Below are positions 9,511-17,349 of a DNA stretch of 64,000 nt, in pieces (the stretch's first letter is position 1; the number at the start of each line of letters is the position of its first letter). Location of the stretch: contig NZ_JAAGLY010000031.1 of NCBI RefSeq assembly GCF_010548375.1, positions 28,440 through 92,439 on the forward strand, written 5' to 3'. This DNA comes from Streptomyces sp. SID13726. Its GTDB lineage: Bacteria > Actinomycetota > Actinomycetes > Streptomycetales > Streptomycetaceae. A program made the translations under genes and the position numbers. The notes under the pieces are model-generated. The model was given only the letters and a program-made list of their open reading frames with translations, was not told the DNA's origin and searched no databases.

Positions 9511-9655
9511 CCGACCTCGTTTCCTCATACCGTCTACGGTGGGACCAGTCTCACTCACCGGACGGGAGTTTCTGCCTCTCGTCCGGATTATGAGACATCT
9601 ATTTCATTTGTACGGGGGTGGAAGACCGCAGATCTTCCTTCGTCCGTTTCCGCGC

Positions 9656-11047
9656 TCAGCCGACGTCGAGCCGCAGCAGGTCCTCCTCCGTCTCGCGGCG
9701 GACGATGACCCGGGACGCACCGTCATTCACGGCGACGACCGGCGGACGCAGGACGTGGTTGTAGTTGCTGGCCATGGACCGGCAGTAGGCACCCGTGGCC
9801 GGTACGGCGATCAGGTCACCCGGTGCCAGGTCGGCCGGCAGGAACGCGTCCTTCACGACGATGTCCCCGCTCTCGCAGTGCTTGCCGACGACCCGGGTGA
9901 GCATGGGCTCGGCGTCGCTGGTCCGGGAGACGAGGGCGACGCTGTACTCGGCGTCGTACAGCGCGGTGCGGATGTTGTCCGACATGCCGCCGTCGACGGA
10001 CACGTAGGTGCGCAGCCCGTCGAGGGGCTTGATGGTGCCGACCTCGTACAGCGTGAACGCGGTCGGCCCGACGATCGCGCGACCGGGCTCGACGGAGATG
10101 CGGGGAGTCCGCAGCCTGGCGGCCTCGCACTCACGGGTGACGATCTCCGTCAGCGCCTTGGCGATCTCGTGCGGCTCACGGGGGTCGTCGTCGGAGGTGT
10201 ACGCGATCCCCAGCCCGCCCCCGAGGTCGATCTCGGGAAGCTCGACGCCGTGCTCGTCGCGGACGTCCTTGAGCAGTCCGACGACCCGGTGCGCGGCGAC
10301 CTCGAAGCCGGACATGTCGAAGATCTGCGACCCGATGTGCGAGTGGATCCCGATGAGTTCGAGCGAGTCGAGCTGAAGAGCCCGCCGTACGGCCTCGGCG
10401 GCCTGCCCCCCGGCCAGCGGGATGCCGAACTTCTGGTCCTCGTGGGCGGTGGCGATGAACTCGTGGGTATGTGCTTCCACCCCGACGGTGATCCGGATCT
10501 GCACGCGCTGCCGCTTGCCCTCGGACCGGGCGATGTGCGCGACCCGGACGATCTCCTGGAAGGAGTCGAGGACGATCCGCCCGACCCCTTCGGTGATCGC
10601 GCGGCGGATCTCCTCCGTCGACTTGTTGTTGCCGTGGAAGGCGATGCGGTCGGCGGGCATACCGGCGGAGAGGGCGGTGGCGAGCTCGCCCCCGGAGCAC
10701 ACATCCAGATTGAGCCCCTCCTCGTGCAGCCAGCGCACGATGGCCCGGGACAGGAACGCCTTGCCGGCGTAGAAGACGTCGGCGTCGGCCCCGAAGGCGT
10801 CGCGCCAGGCCCGCGCCCGGGACCGGAAGTCGGCCTCGTCGACGATGTAGGCGGGGGTGCCGTGCTCCTCGGCGAGGGTCTTGACGTCGAGACCGCCGAC
10901 GGTGACGACACCGTCCTGGCCACGGCCGACGGTCCGGGCCCAGACCTTGGGGTCGAGGGTGTTGAGGTCGGCGGGCGGCGCGGAATAGTGGCCCTCGGGG
11001 AGGACGTCGGCGTGGCGGGGCCCGGCGGGGTGGGCGGAACGGCTCAT
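9656..11047 (-). CDS. lysA: diaminopimelate decarboxylase
   Basis: 463 aa. Decarboxylates meso-diaminopimelate to L-lysine, the last lysine step. Alanine-racemase-like fold: PLP lysine Lys96 in DVFYAGKAFLS, HIGSQI, the glycine-rich LGGGLGIAY and the C-terminal GAYCRSMASNYN. Start ATG at 11047 (MSRSAHPAGPRHAD), with GAGAG just upstream. The nrtL stop is only 10 bp upstream, so nrtL-lysA are read as one unit, probably with hom-thrC following. Confidence 0.97.
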   Translation of the reverse strand: MSRSAHPAGPRHADVLPEGHYSAPPADLNTLDPKVWARTVGRGQDGVVTVGGLDVKTLAEEHGTPAYIVDEADFRSRARAWRDAFGADADVFYAGKAFLSRAIVRWLHEEGLNLDVCSGGELATALSAGMPADRIAFHGNNKSTEEIRRAITEGVGRIVLDSFQEIVRVAHIARSEGKRQRVQIRITVGVEAHTHEFIATAHEDQKFGIPLAGGQAAEAVRRALQLDSLELIGIHSHIGSQIFDMSGFEVAAHRVVGLLKDVRDEHGVELPEIDLGGGLGIAYTSDDDPREPHEIAKALTEIVTRECEAARLRTPRISVEPGRAIVGPTAFTLYEVGTIKPLDGLRTYVSVDGGMSDNIRTALYDAEYSVALVSRTSDAEPMLTRVVGKHCESGDIVVKDAFLPADLAPGDLIAVPATGAYCRSMASNYNHVLRPPVVAVNDGASRVIVRRETEEDLLRLDVG

Positions 11048-11057
11048 TTTCGGCTCT

Positions 11058-12515
11058 CTAAAGGTGTTCGGGTGCGTCGATGCCGAGCAGGGACAGGCCA
11101 CCGGCCAGCACCGCCCCGGCGGCTTCGGCGAGCGCGAGCCGGGCACGGTGGGCGGCCGAGGGTTTCTCCGCGCCGCGCGGAAGGACGGTGGCGAGGAAGG
11201 GCAGCACGGCATCGGCGACGGTGACGAGGTGCCGGGCCAGCCGGTCGGGGGCATGGTGTACCGCCGCGGCCCGGAGGACGCGGGGATGATCGGCGAGGGC
11301 GTTGTACAGGGCCGAGGTGTCGTCCGGTACGACGGCACCGACGCCCTTCATCTCCCCAGGCTCGGCGTGAAAGCCCAGGTCGGCGGCGTTGCGGTGGAGG
11401 GCCCGGGTACGGGCATGGGCGTAACGCACACGAAAGAGGGGGTTGCTCTCACACTGAACCAGAAGGTCGGCGGCGCCTCGGACCCGGTCATGGGCAGCGG
11501 GGTGAAGCAGCGCCCAGCGGGCGGCGTCTCGGCCGAGGGGGGTGGGGTCGGTGTCCGCGGGGGTGGGGCGGATGTTGACGGCGAGGGGGGTGGGGGGTTC
11601 GGGGGTGCCGTGTGGGTCGACGCCGGCGCGGAGGGTGCCGGTTGAGTCGGGGGTGGGGTTTGGTGGGGCTGGGGTCTCGGGGGTGCCGTACGTGTCGATA
11701 CTCGCGCGGAGGATGTTGGTCGACTCGGGGGCGGGGTCTGGCGGGGTGGGGGTGTGGGGGGTGCCGTACGCGTCGACGCTCGCGCGGAGGACGTCGGTCC
11801 ACTCGGGGGCGGGGCCTGGCGGGGCGGGGGTCTCGGGAGTGCCGTACACGTCGACGCTCGCGCCGAGGACGCGGGCCCACTCGAGGGCGGGACCTGACGG
11901 GGCGGGGACGTCGGGGGTGCCATACACGTCGACGCTCGCGCCGAGGACGCGGGCCCACTCGAGGGCGGGACCTGACGGGGCGGGGACGTCGGGGGTGCCA
12001 TACACGTCGATACTCGCGCCGAGGACGTCGGTCCACTCGGGCGCGGGCCGGCCGGCGCAGCTGGTGCGGACGTGGGCGCCCTGCGAGCGCAGGATGCGGG
12101 CGACGGCGTCCATGACGACGACGGCACGTACCTCACGGTCGGCGTGCAACTGCACGAGCTGACCGGTGGGCCGCTCTGCGTGGCCGTAGCGCCGGCCGCT
12201 CCGCAGGATCTCGCGCACGAGCGCGGTCTCGGTCCCCCGCACGCTGATGTTGAGGAAACCGGGCCCGGTGACGACGACCTCACTGATGCCGTCGGCCTCG
12301 ACGAGGTGCCCCCGCAGGATCTCGGCGACCCGCAACGGCGGCTGCCCGGCGGGCCGCGCGAGCTGAAGCGCCACGTTGGTGGCGTAGTCACCGCAACCGC
12401 CGGGCCCTGGCGGCGTGACCTGCGTGTGCCCCGGCACGGGGACGTCCAGCTCCCCACCGTCGACAGCACGACGGACCGCGCGCAGCACGGTGCGGGAGAG
12501 CTCGACGGGGGTCAC
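11058..12515 (-). CDS. nrtL: ArgS-related anticodon-binding protein NrtL, with an internal repeat domain
   Basis: 485 aa. Residues 1-150 resemble the N-terminal (additional) domain of arginyl-tRNA synthetase (PGPGGCGDYATNVALQLA; VTGPGFLNISV), and residues about 330-485 the DALR anticodon-binding domain (NPLFRVRYAHARTRAL to the C-terminus). The catalytic HIGH/KMSKS core is absent, so it cannot charge tRNA by itself. Between them residues 160-315 are six tandem 26-aa units of the form E-W-x-x-V-L-G-A-S-V-D-V-Y-G-T-P, which look like an expansion inside an otherwise shorter family. Location directly before lysA is usual for actinomycetes. The role is unknown; tRNA or small-RNA binding is inference. 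Confidence 0.75.
   Translation of the reverse strand: MTPVELSRTVLRAVRRAVDGGELDVPVPGHTQVTPPGPGGCGDYATNVALQLARPAGQPPLRVAEILRGHLVEADGISEVVVTGPGFLNISVRGTETALVREILRSGRRYGHAERPTGQLVQLHADREVRAVVVMDAVARILRSQGAHVRTSCAGRPAPEWTDVLGASIDVYGTPDVPAPSGPALEWARVLGASVDVYGTPDVPAPSGPALEWARVLGASVDVYGTPETPAPPGPAPEWTDVLRASVDAYGTPHTPTPPDPAPESTNILRASIDTYGTPETPAPPNPTPDSTGTLRAGVDPHGTPEPPTPLAVNIRPTPADTDPTPLGRDAARWALLHPAAHDRVRGAADLLVQCESNPLFRVRYAHARTRALHRNAADLGFHAEPGEMKGVGAVVPDDTSALYNALADHPRVLRAAAVHHAPDRLARHLVTVADAVLPFLATVLPRGAEKPSAAHRARLALAEAAGAVLAGGLSLLGIDAPEHL
11589..12038. repeat. 78-bp coding minisatellite inside nrtL
   Basis: Six in-frame units of 78 bp (26 codons). Units 2 and 3 (about 11882-12037) are nearly identical over their whole length; later units diverge, and the sixth is partial. 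The gradient of divergence indicates recent duplication at one end. The units keep Trp/Val/Leu and the DVYGTP core, then a Pro-rich linker. Confidence 0.9.
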
Positions 12516-12774
12516 GGGACCAGCGTATGGGAGGAGGGGGGTGGGAGGGCGAGTGGGTTTGGGCGGGGGTCCGGGATGTGGACGGGGTGGGGGGCGGGGG
12601 TGCCGTGGGAGTGTGTGAGGGGGGAGGCCGGTGTGCGGGGAGGGGCCAGTGTTGCAAGGAGGCCGCTGTGCCTGGGGGCCGACGCGCAGGGGGGCGATGT
12701 ACCGGGGGACCTGTGTGCCGGGGGGGGCGACGTGCCCAGGGGAGGCCCATGCACATGGGGGCCGGAGGCCGGGA
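12516..12774. other. G-run-rich spacer between nrtL and the response regulator
   Basis: 260 bp without a gene. The plus strand is dense in runs of three to seven G (for example 12535-12545, 12570-12605 and 12617-12650), enough for several G-quadruplexes. It is the leader/promoter side of nrtL (minus strand). No gene is supported. Confidence 0.5.
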
Positions 12775-13233
12775 TCAACCGCCGGTGTGACCAGCGCGCT
12801 CGGTCTCTCCGCCGACGAGGGGGCCGTCCGCCTCCTCCGGACCCTGCGCCTGCCGCCCGCGCTCCTCCATCAACTGCCTTACGAGCTTGACGAGTTCGGC
12901 GGGTTCGAAGGGCTTGGCGAGGAACGCGTCGACGCCGACGTCGAGGCCGCTGTCGACCTCGTACTGAGTGCAGGCGCTGACGATGGCGAGGGGCAGATGA
13001 CGCGTCCGAGGGTCGGAACGCAGCCGCGCGGCGGTCCGCAGGCCATCCAGCCGGGGCATGACCACATCGAGGGTGACCAGATCGGGGCGCACCTGATGAA
13101 CGACATCCAGACACTCGACACCATCGGCCGCGGTCACGACCTCGAGACCCTCCAGCTCGAGATTGACCCTGATCAACTGCCGGATGACCTTGTTGTCGTC
13201 CACAACAAGCACTCGGCCCGACGCGCCTGGCAC
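12775..13233 (-). CDS. single-domain response regulator (receiver only)
   Basis: 152 aa. CheY-like receiver: acidic pair Asp12-Asp13 (LVVDDN), phospho-acceptor Asp56 (VTLDVVMP), and the conserved lysine in FLAKPF. After the receiver there is only a polar tail, so there is no DNA-binding output domain and signalling must be by protein contact. Start GTG at 13233 (VPGASGRVLVVDD); no strong Shine-Dalgarno is visible, and a longer in-frame start at 13305 has no family similarity. No histidine kinase is adjacent. It is the last core gene before the tRNA-Arg insertion site. Confidence 0.85.
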   Translation of the reverse strand: MPGASGRVLVVDDNKVIRQLIRVNLELEGLEVVTAADGVECLDVVHQVRPDLVTLDVVMPRLDGLRTAARLRSDPRTRHLPLAIVSACTQYEVDSGLDVGVDAFLAKPFEPAELVKLVRQLMEERGRQAQGPEEADGPLVGGETERAGHTGG

Positions 13234-13402
13234 AACTCGAGAGTAGGTGCGGACCGGCCACCGCGTCCGGCTTTTCCCCACTTCCACCCCGCGCGAGGCC
13301 CCCACCCCGCCCGTCCGACCCCGCCAAACCCGTTCCTGATCACCCTTACGGAGCTGGTAGTGTTCTACCCGTCGCCACGAGCCACCAGCTCGACACCGAC
13401 AC

Positions 13403-13474
13403 GCCCCCGTAGCTCAGGGGATAGAGCAACGGCCTCCGGAGCCGTGTGCGCAGGTTCGAATCCTGCCGGGGGCA
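13403..13474 (+). tRNA. tRNA-Arg (anticodon CCG)
   Basis: 72 nt, full cloverleaf: acceptor GCCCCCG pairing with CGGGGGC and discriminator A at 13474, D stem GCTC/GAGC, anticodon stem ACGGC/GCCGT around loop CTCCGGA (anticodon CCG, reads CGG), T stem GCAGG/CCTGC with TTCGAAT. CCA is not encoded. Its 3' half is duplicated at 29392-29440, marking it as the integration site of the following island; the gene stays intact. Confidence 0.97.
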
Positions 13475-13479
13475 CCTTG
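13431..13479 (+). repeat. attL core: 3' part of tRNA-Arg(CCG)
   Basis: 49 bp from the anticodon loop to just past the tRNA, repeated at 29392-29440 with a single mismatch (G at 13441, A at 29402). This arrangement is typical for tyrosine-integrase elements using tRNA genes. The weaker similarity continues through the downstream hairpin. Confidence 0.88.
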
Positions 13480-13494
13480 TATTAGGTGCCCAAA

Positions 13495-13530
13495 GACCCC
13501 GTCACCAGCGGAAACGCTGAGGCCGGGGTC
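13495..13530 (+). terminator. tRNA-Arg terminator, nested hairpin
   Basis: Outer stem GACCCCG (13495-13501) with CGGGGTC (13524-13530); inner stem CAGCG-GAAA-CGCTG (13506-13519). The same two-level architecture with the same spacing recurs at 29456 and 29956. Confidence 0.75.
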
Positions 13531-13671
13531 TTCGCGTATGTGCAGGCGGATGCCGCCGGAAGCAGCTACATGACGGTGATCACGTAATGACCACGTAATG
13601 ATCTTGACGCTCCTTTTCACAGGTCAGGCCGCATTTCCCGACCGGCTCAAGGCCATGGTACGCAGCGGCGC

Positions 13672-14020
13672 TCACGCCGCGTCCAGGGTGAGTCCTGCAA
13701 GCTGACGGACAGCACGGAGGAACGCGGTCATGTCGGACAGGTCGTCGAGGCTGTTCTCGTAGGCCTCGATCCGCGCTGCGTAGTCGACCGCCAATGCGTC
13801 GATCCGCAACTACAGATCAGCAGGAGAAGCGACCGTGACTGCATCGTAGTAGCCCACGTCCGAGCCAATCGTCAGGTCAACGAAGACTTCCTCATCCCTA
13901 AGGACCGAGGGCAGGCTCGGCCGCGCCGAGGTGCACAAAGAGGCCACAAGGTCTGTCCGACGGTCGGCGCCGGGGGCAACAGCGAAGAGGGAGACCTCTG
14001 CGGTTGAACCGCTCCGGGCC
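13672..14020 (-). pseudogene. 3' part of a gene split by an IS3-type element, with an in-frame TAG
   Basis: Reading the minus strand from the IS boundary gives about 115 codons, including STAEVSLFAVAPGADRRTD and ending AVRQLAGLTLDAA then TGA at 13672. A single TAG at about 13812 interrupts it between SPADL and LRIDALAVDYAARIEAYEN; CAG to TAG would explain it. The 5' end (MSDMDVWYAPV) lies on the far side of the IS at 15271-15304. The original protein was about 130-150 aa, of unrecognised family. Twice broken, so not functional. Confidence 0.6.
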
Positions 14021-14071
14021 TGATGGAGGCTCCGGACTGTCCCGAGTTGGGTGGAGTCGAGTTGCTTGGTT

Positions 14072-14917
14072 TCAGGCTACTGGCGGGGTGCGAAGTTCGT
14101 ACTCCACCGGGCTGAGCATGCCCAGTGCGGAGTGTCTGCGCTGTCGGTTATGCAAGATTTCCAAGTACTCGAAGAGCGCGGTGGACAGCTCCAGACGCGT
14201 CCGCCACCGTCTGCGGTTGAGCAGTTCGACCTGGACCCGGGCCCAGAAGGACTCCATCATCGCGTTGTCCACGCAGTCCCCGATGGAGCCCATCGAGGGC
14301 AGCAGGCCGGAGGCACTCGCGCGCTGGGTGAACGCCCAGGACCCGAACTGCACTCCGTGGTCGGAGTGGATGATGGTGCCGCCTGGCCGGGGGGAGCGGT
14401 TGCCGATGGCCATGGCCAGGGCGCTGGTGGTCAGCGCTGAGGTGGGTGAGGCGTCGATGGACCAGCCCACCACGCGTCGCGAGAAGGTGTCCAGGACGAC
14501 CGCGCAGTAGACCTTGCCCTCAAAAGTGGGGTGCTCGGTGATGTCGGTGACCCATAACTGGTCCCGGGCGTGACGGGTGAAGTTCCGCTCCACCAGGTCG
14601 GTGACGGACGGAGTGACGTGCTTGGCGCGGGGGCGCCGGTTGCCGGGTAGGCCGTGCAGGCCGGCGCGTTGCATCAGCAGCTCCACGGTGCCGTGGCTGA
14701 CATGGACGCGCAGGCCCAGGCCGAACTCGGCGTGGACCCGGCGGGAGCCGTAGGTGCCGCGGGACGCGGTGTGGATGCCTACGATGGCCTCGGTCAGCCA
14801 GGCATGCTTGACCAGGCGGTTCGACGGCGGCCGGTTCCGCCAGGCGTAGTACCCGGACTCGGCGACGTGCAGCACACGGCAGGCCAGTTGCACCGGCTGG
14901 TGCTCGCGGGCCATCAC
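14072..14917 (-). CDS. IS3-family transposase OrfB (integrase core)
   Basis: 281 aa. DDE integrase: first Asp in QLWVTDITEH, second Asp in IIHSDHGVQFGS, Glu in NAMMESFWARVQVELL. An N-terminal HTH_21 segment (EAIVGIHTASRGTYGSRRVH) precedes it. The active protein is normally an OrfAB fusion made by -1 frameshifting; CCCAAAAGG near the end of orfA (about 14935-14943) is a plausible slip site. It overlaps orfA by 4 bp. All catalytic residues are present, so it may be active. Confidence 0.92.
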   Translation of the reverse strand: MMAREHQPVQLACRVLHVAESGYYAWRNRPPSNRLVKHAWLTEAIVGIHTASRGTYGSRRVHAEFGLGLRVHVSHGTVELLMQRAGLHGLPGNRRPRAKHVTPSVTDLVERNFTRHARDQLWVTDITEHPTFEGKVYCAVVLDTFSRRVVGWSIDASPTSALTTSALAMAIGNRSPRPGGTIIHSDHGVQFGSWAFTQRASASGLLPSMGSIGDCVDNAMMESFWARVQVELLNRRRWRTRLELSTALFEYLEILHNRQRRHSALGMLSPVEYELRTPPVA

Positions 14918-15216
14918 GCGGATGGCTTCGAACCGCCTTTTGGGGACGTCACCTCACCCAGCAGCTCGGCAGCACGGCGGTGGATGGCCAACTCTGCCTC
15001 CAGCTCGGCGATGCGTTTGCGGGCTGCAGCGAGTTCGGACTGGTCGCTGCTGTTCGTACCGGGCAACTGCCCCGTATCGATGAGGTGTTGGCGACGCCAG
15101 ACATAGATCGTCTGGTCGCTGACGCCGAGGAGTTGGGCGACCTCGGCGACCTTCCTCCCAGATGCGATGAGATCGAGGACCTTGCGGCGGAACTCGGGCG
15201 GATAGCTGCGGGGCAT
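14914..15216 (-). CDS. IS3-family transposase OrfA (HTH)
   Basis: 100 aa. Sequence-specific DNA-binding subunit: HTH_Tnp_1 domain (YPPEFRRKVLDLIASGRKVA through VSDQTIYVWRRQH) followed by a leucine zipper (ELAAARKRIAELEAELAIHR) used for multimerisation. Start ATG 15216 (MPRSYPPEF); an in-frame ATG at 15246 is possible. The 3' end overlaps orfB. Confidence 0.9.
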   Translation of the reverse strand: MPRSYPPEFRRKVLDLIASGRKVAEVAQLLGVSDQTIYVWRRQHLIDTGQLPGTNSSDQSELAAARKRIAELEAELAIHRRAAELLGEVTSPKGGSKPSA

Positions 15217-15270
15217 CACGACCTCCGAAGGCTGCTGGACGGTCAATTGTCCAGCACCCCGACTCCATCA

Positions 15271-15304
15271 GAACCGGGGCATACCAGACATCCATGTCTG
15301 ACAT
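15271..15304 (-). pseudogene. 5' fragment of the IS3-split gene
   Basis: ATG at 15304 begins MSDMDVWYAPV, which runs into the IS end at 15270. The remaining part of the same gene is at 13672-14020. Joining the two needs a 1-2 nt adjustment at the boundary, consistent with uncertainty about the exact IS end. Confidence 0.45.
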
Positions 15305-15390
15305 CGACGACAGCAGACACAGGCATCCTGGAGCGGCCTACTGCGGTCATTCCATCACCTAGGCGCCAAGAGTTGCCAACCTGTCGATCG

Positions 15391-15434
15391 ATCTCCTAAA
15401 GCGGGTGTCGCAGGTTCGAATCCTGCCGAGGGAA
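15391..15434 (+). repeat. 3' half of a tRNA-Arg(CCT) gene, orphan att-like scar
   Basis: From an anticodon loop reading CTCCTAA (anticodon CCT) through AGCGGGT, GCAGGTTCGAATCCTGC and GAGGGA: the 3' half of tRNA-Arg(CCT), with no 5' half before it. The last acceptor position looks altered (GAGGGAA rather than GAGGGC). Best read as the att site carried by an element that once used tRNA-Arg(CCT), now buried in the island. Confidence 0.7.
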
Positions 15435-15462
15435 TAGTGCCTGAACAGGCACGAAGATTCGA

Positions 15463-15499
15463 ACAGCCTCCTCGGAGTGATCTCCGAGGAGGCTGTTTT
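15463..15499 (+). terminator. strong intrinsic terminator after the tRNA-Arg(CCT) fragment
   Basis: Perfect 15-bp stem (15463-15477 with 15482-15496), TGAT loop, followed by TTT. Probably the original terminator of the donor tRNA, carried with its 3' end. Confidence 0.85.
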
Positions 15500-15750
15500 C
15501 ATGTGTGCGGGATGTAACGCTAAACGACGTTCCGCTTACTGGATTTCCTACCGATCCCACGGGGGGGGCGGCGGCCTCCTGTACGAACTGGGGCATCAGC
15601 GAGGTGTAGGGATCCGTGTGGCTCGCGATCACCCCAACCGGAGGGGTGACCGCTCACCTCGCGGCGGGACCTCCAAGGTCACCTGGATCAGTCTGGATGG
15701 CGCCGCCTGCCGTTTGGACGCACCCGACGAGGTTGACTGAGTCGAGCCCG
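15500..15750. other. gene-free spacer
   Basis: 250 bp between the terminator and the DUF4041/GIY-YIG stop. Includes a run of nine G at about 15560. A minus-strand reading contains TDPYTSLMPQFVQEAA, which could be a gene remnant, but it runs into the terminator and I do not call it. Confidence 0.35.
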
Positions 15751-17349
15751 TCACCGCCCGGCAGCGGTCTGGCTGGCCCTCCATTCAGGAGCCTCGGGCG
15801 TGTCCTGAAACTCCAGGAGGTGCTGTCCGGCGAGTCGCTGCAGGACGGCGCGTACGTCTGCCGGTGTGACGTAGAAGAACTCCCGGCGCAGGTTTACCCG
15901 GTTGACGCGGCGGGACTCGAACTCCTGGTGCAGGCGGCGTTCCAGGCCGACGGCGTCCTCGCTGAAGATCAGGGCGTGTACGTCGAAGCGGAAGGGGACG
16001 GACGCGTCCCCGAGTTCGATGACGCGGTCCATGGGATCGAGGCGCCGGGTCATACCGATCTTGACCATGCGTTCGCCGAACGCTCCGACATTGGAGATGA
16101 CGTAGACGTATCCGGCCCGGATGTTCGCCTCGCGGGCCTCGACCGCCTCCAGTTCGGAGCCCAACTCGGCGAGTTTTTCTTCGAGTTCGGCGATGGCGGC
16201 CTCATCGCCTGTGCCGGAGCGCAGGCGGCGCAGGGCGCCCTCGTAGTGGCTGCGTTCCTTCTCCAGCCGCTGCCGCTCGCGCTCGATCTCGCGCTGTAGG
16301 CGCTCCTCCTCGCGCTGCTGGGCTCGTAGCTCTCGCTGTTCCTCCCGCTCGGTCTCCTTCCTCACCAGGTAGTCCGCCGTCAGCTCCAACTCCTGGACCC
16401 GCAGTTGGTGGTAGTCATCGCCGATGCGGATCTGCATGGTGGCGCCGAGCCGGGCGATCGACTCCCGCGTCTTGCCGAGCCGGTCGATCAGCGAGTCGAG
16501 GCGGTGCGGCTTCATGCCGCGCACCGCGTTGTCCGCCTCGGCGTTGTACGCGCGCAGCATCAGCTTGGAGAAGTCACGGACCATCTTGCGGCCCTTGGCC
16601 GCTGAGCCGTCCACCATCCAGTACTGGTTGCCGAGAACTGCCCGGTCGTCCTTCGCCAACTGCTTGTAGCGGGTCTTGAGACTGTCTAGCCGGTCCTTGT
16701 AGGCGAGCGCGTCGGCGAGCGGATGGCGGTACTCGTAGATGCCAGCTTCCTGCAGCATCCGCATCTCGTCGGTGAGCACCAGACCCCGGCGCGCGGCCGT
16801 GAGACGCTGTTCGGCCTCCGCCGTCTGGCGAGCCATGTCGTCGGCTTGGCGGCGCACGTCGACCAGGGACTGCGCGGCGCTCTCGGCGGCGTGCTCTATC
16901 TTCTCGTCTAGGAGAGCGTCGATCCGTCCGATCTCTTGGAGCTTCTCCTCGTGCGCGCGGCGCAGTCGCTGCTGCTCGGCGACTATCTGAGCGCTGTCGG
17001 CTCCGATGAGACGACTCAATTGCTCCGTCAAGTGACGGTTGTCTTCCTGTAGTCCGCGTACCTGTGTTTCCATCAGCGCCAGCTCGTCCGCCAGACGCGC
17101 CGCCTCGGACTCCGCTTGCTTGCGGCGCCGGCTGAACAGACCCCCACCTGTGGCCGGGACCGTCGCCTGGGGACCGTAGGGGGACTGCTGAGGAACGGGT
17201 GCGCTCGGCTGCGGCGCGTCCCCTTCCGGGATCCAGATCTGCCAGCCTGGGGGTGTGGGCCATGCGGGGTCCGGTTCCCAGCCCGGTGGCGGGCTCCACC
17301 CCTCCGGCGGGGCGGGCCAGGTGGGCGGCGGGTTGAACCGGTAGGTCAT
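15751..17349 (-). CDS. DUF4041 coiled-coil protein with C-terminal GIY-YIG (T5orf172-type) domain
   Basis: 532 aa. Residues 1-70 are Pro/Trp-rich (PPTWPAPPEGWSPPPGW), a disordered N-terminus. About 75-200 form a coiled coil; 195-300 match my memory of DUF4041 (QEAGIYEYRHPLADALAYKDRL, GNQYWMVDGSAAKGRKMVRDF); 320-415 form a second long charged coil; about 435-510 are a GIY-YIG-like fold (GYVYVISNVG, MVKIGMTRR, GLERRLHQEF). The catalytic Arg and Glu positions look present. Start ATG 17349. Such proteins are common in phages and islands; nicking or structure-specific cleavage is possible but unproved. Alone, flanked by repeats. Confidence 0.75.
   Translation of the reverse strand: MTYRFNPPPTWPAPPEGWSPPPGWEPDPAWPTPPGWQIWIPEGDAPQPSAPVPQQSPYGPQATVPATGGGLFSRRRKQAESEAARLADELALMETQVRGLQEDNRHLTEQLSRLIGADSAQIVAEQQRLRRAHEEKLQEIGRIDALLDEKIEHAAESAAQSLVDVRRQADDMARQTAEAEQRLTAARRGLVLTDEMRMLQEAGIYEYRHPLADALAYKDRLDSLKTRYKQLAKDDRAVLGNQYWMVDGSAAKGRKMVRDFSKLMLRAYNAEADNAVRGMKPHRLDSLIDRLGKTRESIARLGATMQIRIGDDYHQLRVQELELTADYLVRKETEREEQRELRAQQREEERLQREIERERQRLEKERSHYEGALRRLRSGTGDEAAIAELEEKLAELGSELEAVEAREANIRAGYVYVISNVGAFGERMVKIGMTRRLDPMDRVIELGDASVPFRFDVHALIFSEDAVGLERRLHQEFESRRVNRVNLRREFFYVTPADVRAVLQRLAGQHLLEFQDTPEAPEWRASQTAAGR

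Larger units (their letters stand above)
14021..15270 (-). mobile_element. IS3-family insertion sequence, about 1.25 kb
   Basis: Contains orfA and orfB in the usual overlapping order on the minus strand. Both ends start TGATGGAG when read inward (14021-14028; 15263-15270), a short terminal inverted repeat of the TGA type common in IS3; similarity becomes patchy further in. I see no clear target duplication, so the ends are approximate. It splits a small gene. Confidence 0.75.

Noticed and set aside
15391..15434. A functional second tRNA
   Set aside because: No 5' acceptor, D arm or complete anticodon stem; only the 3' half is there.
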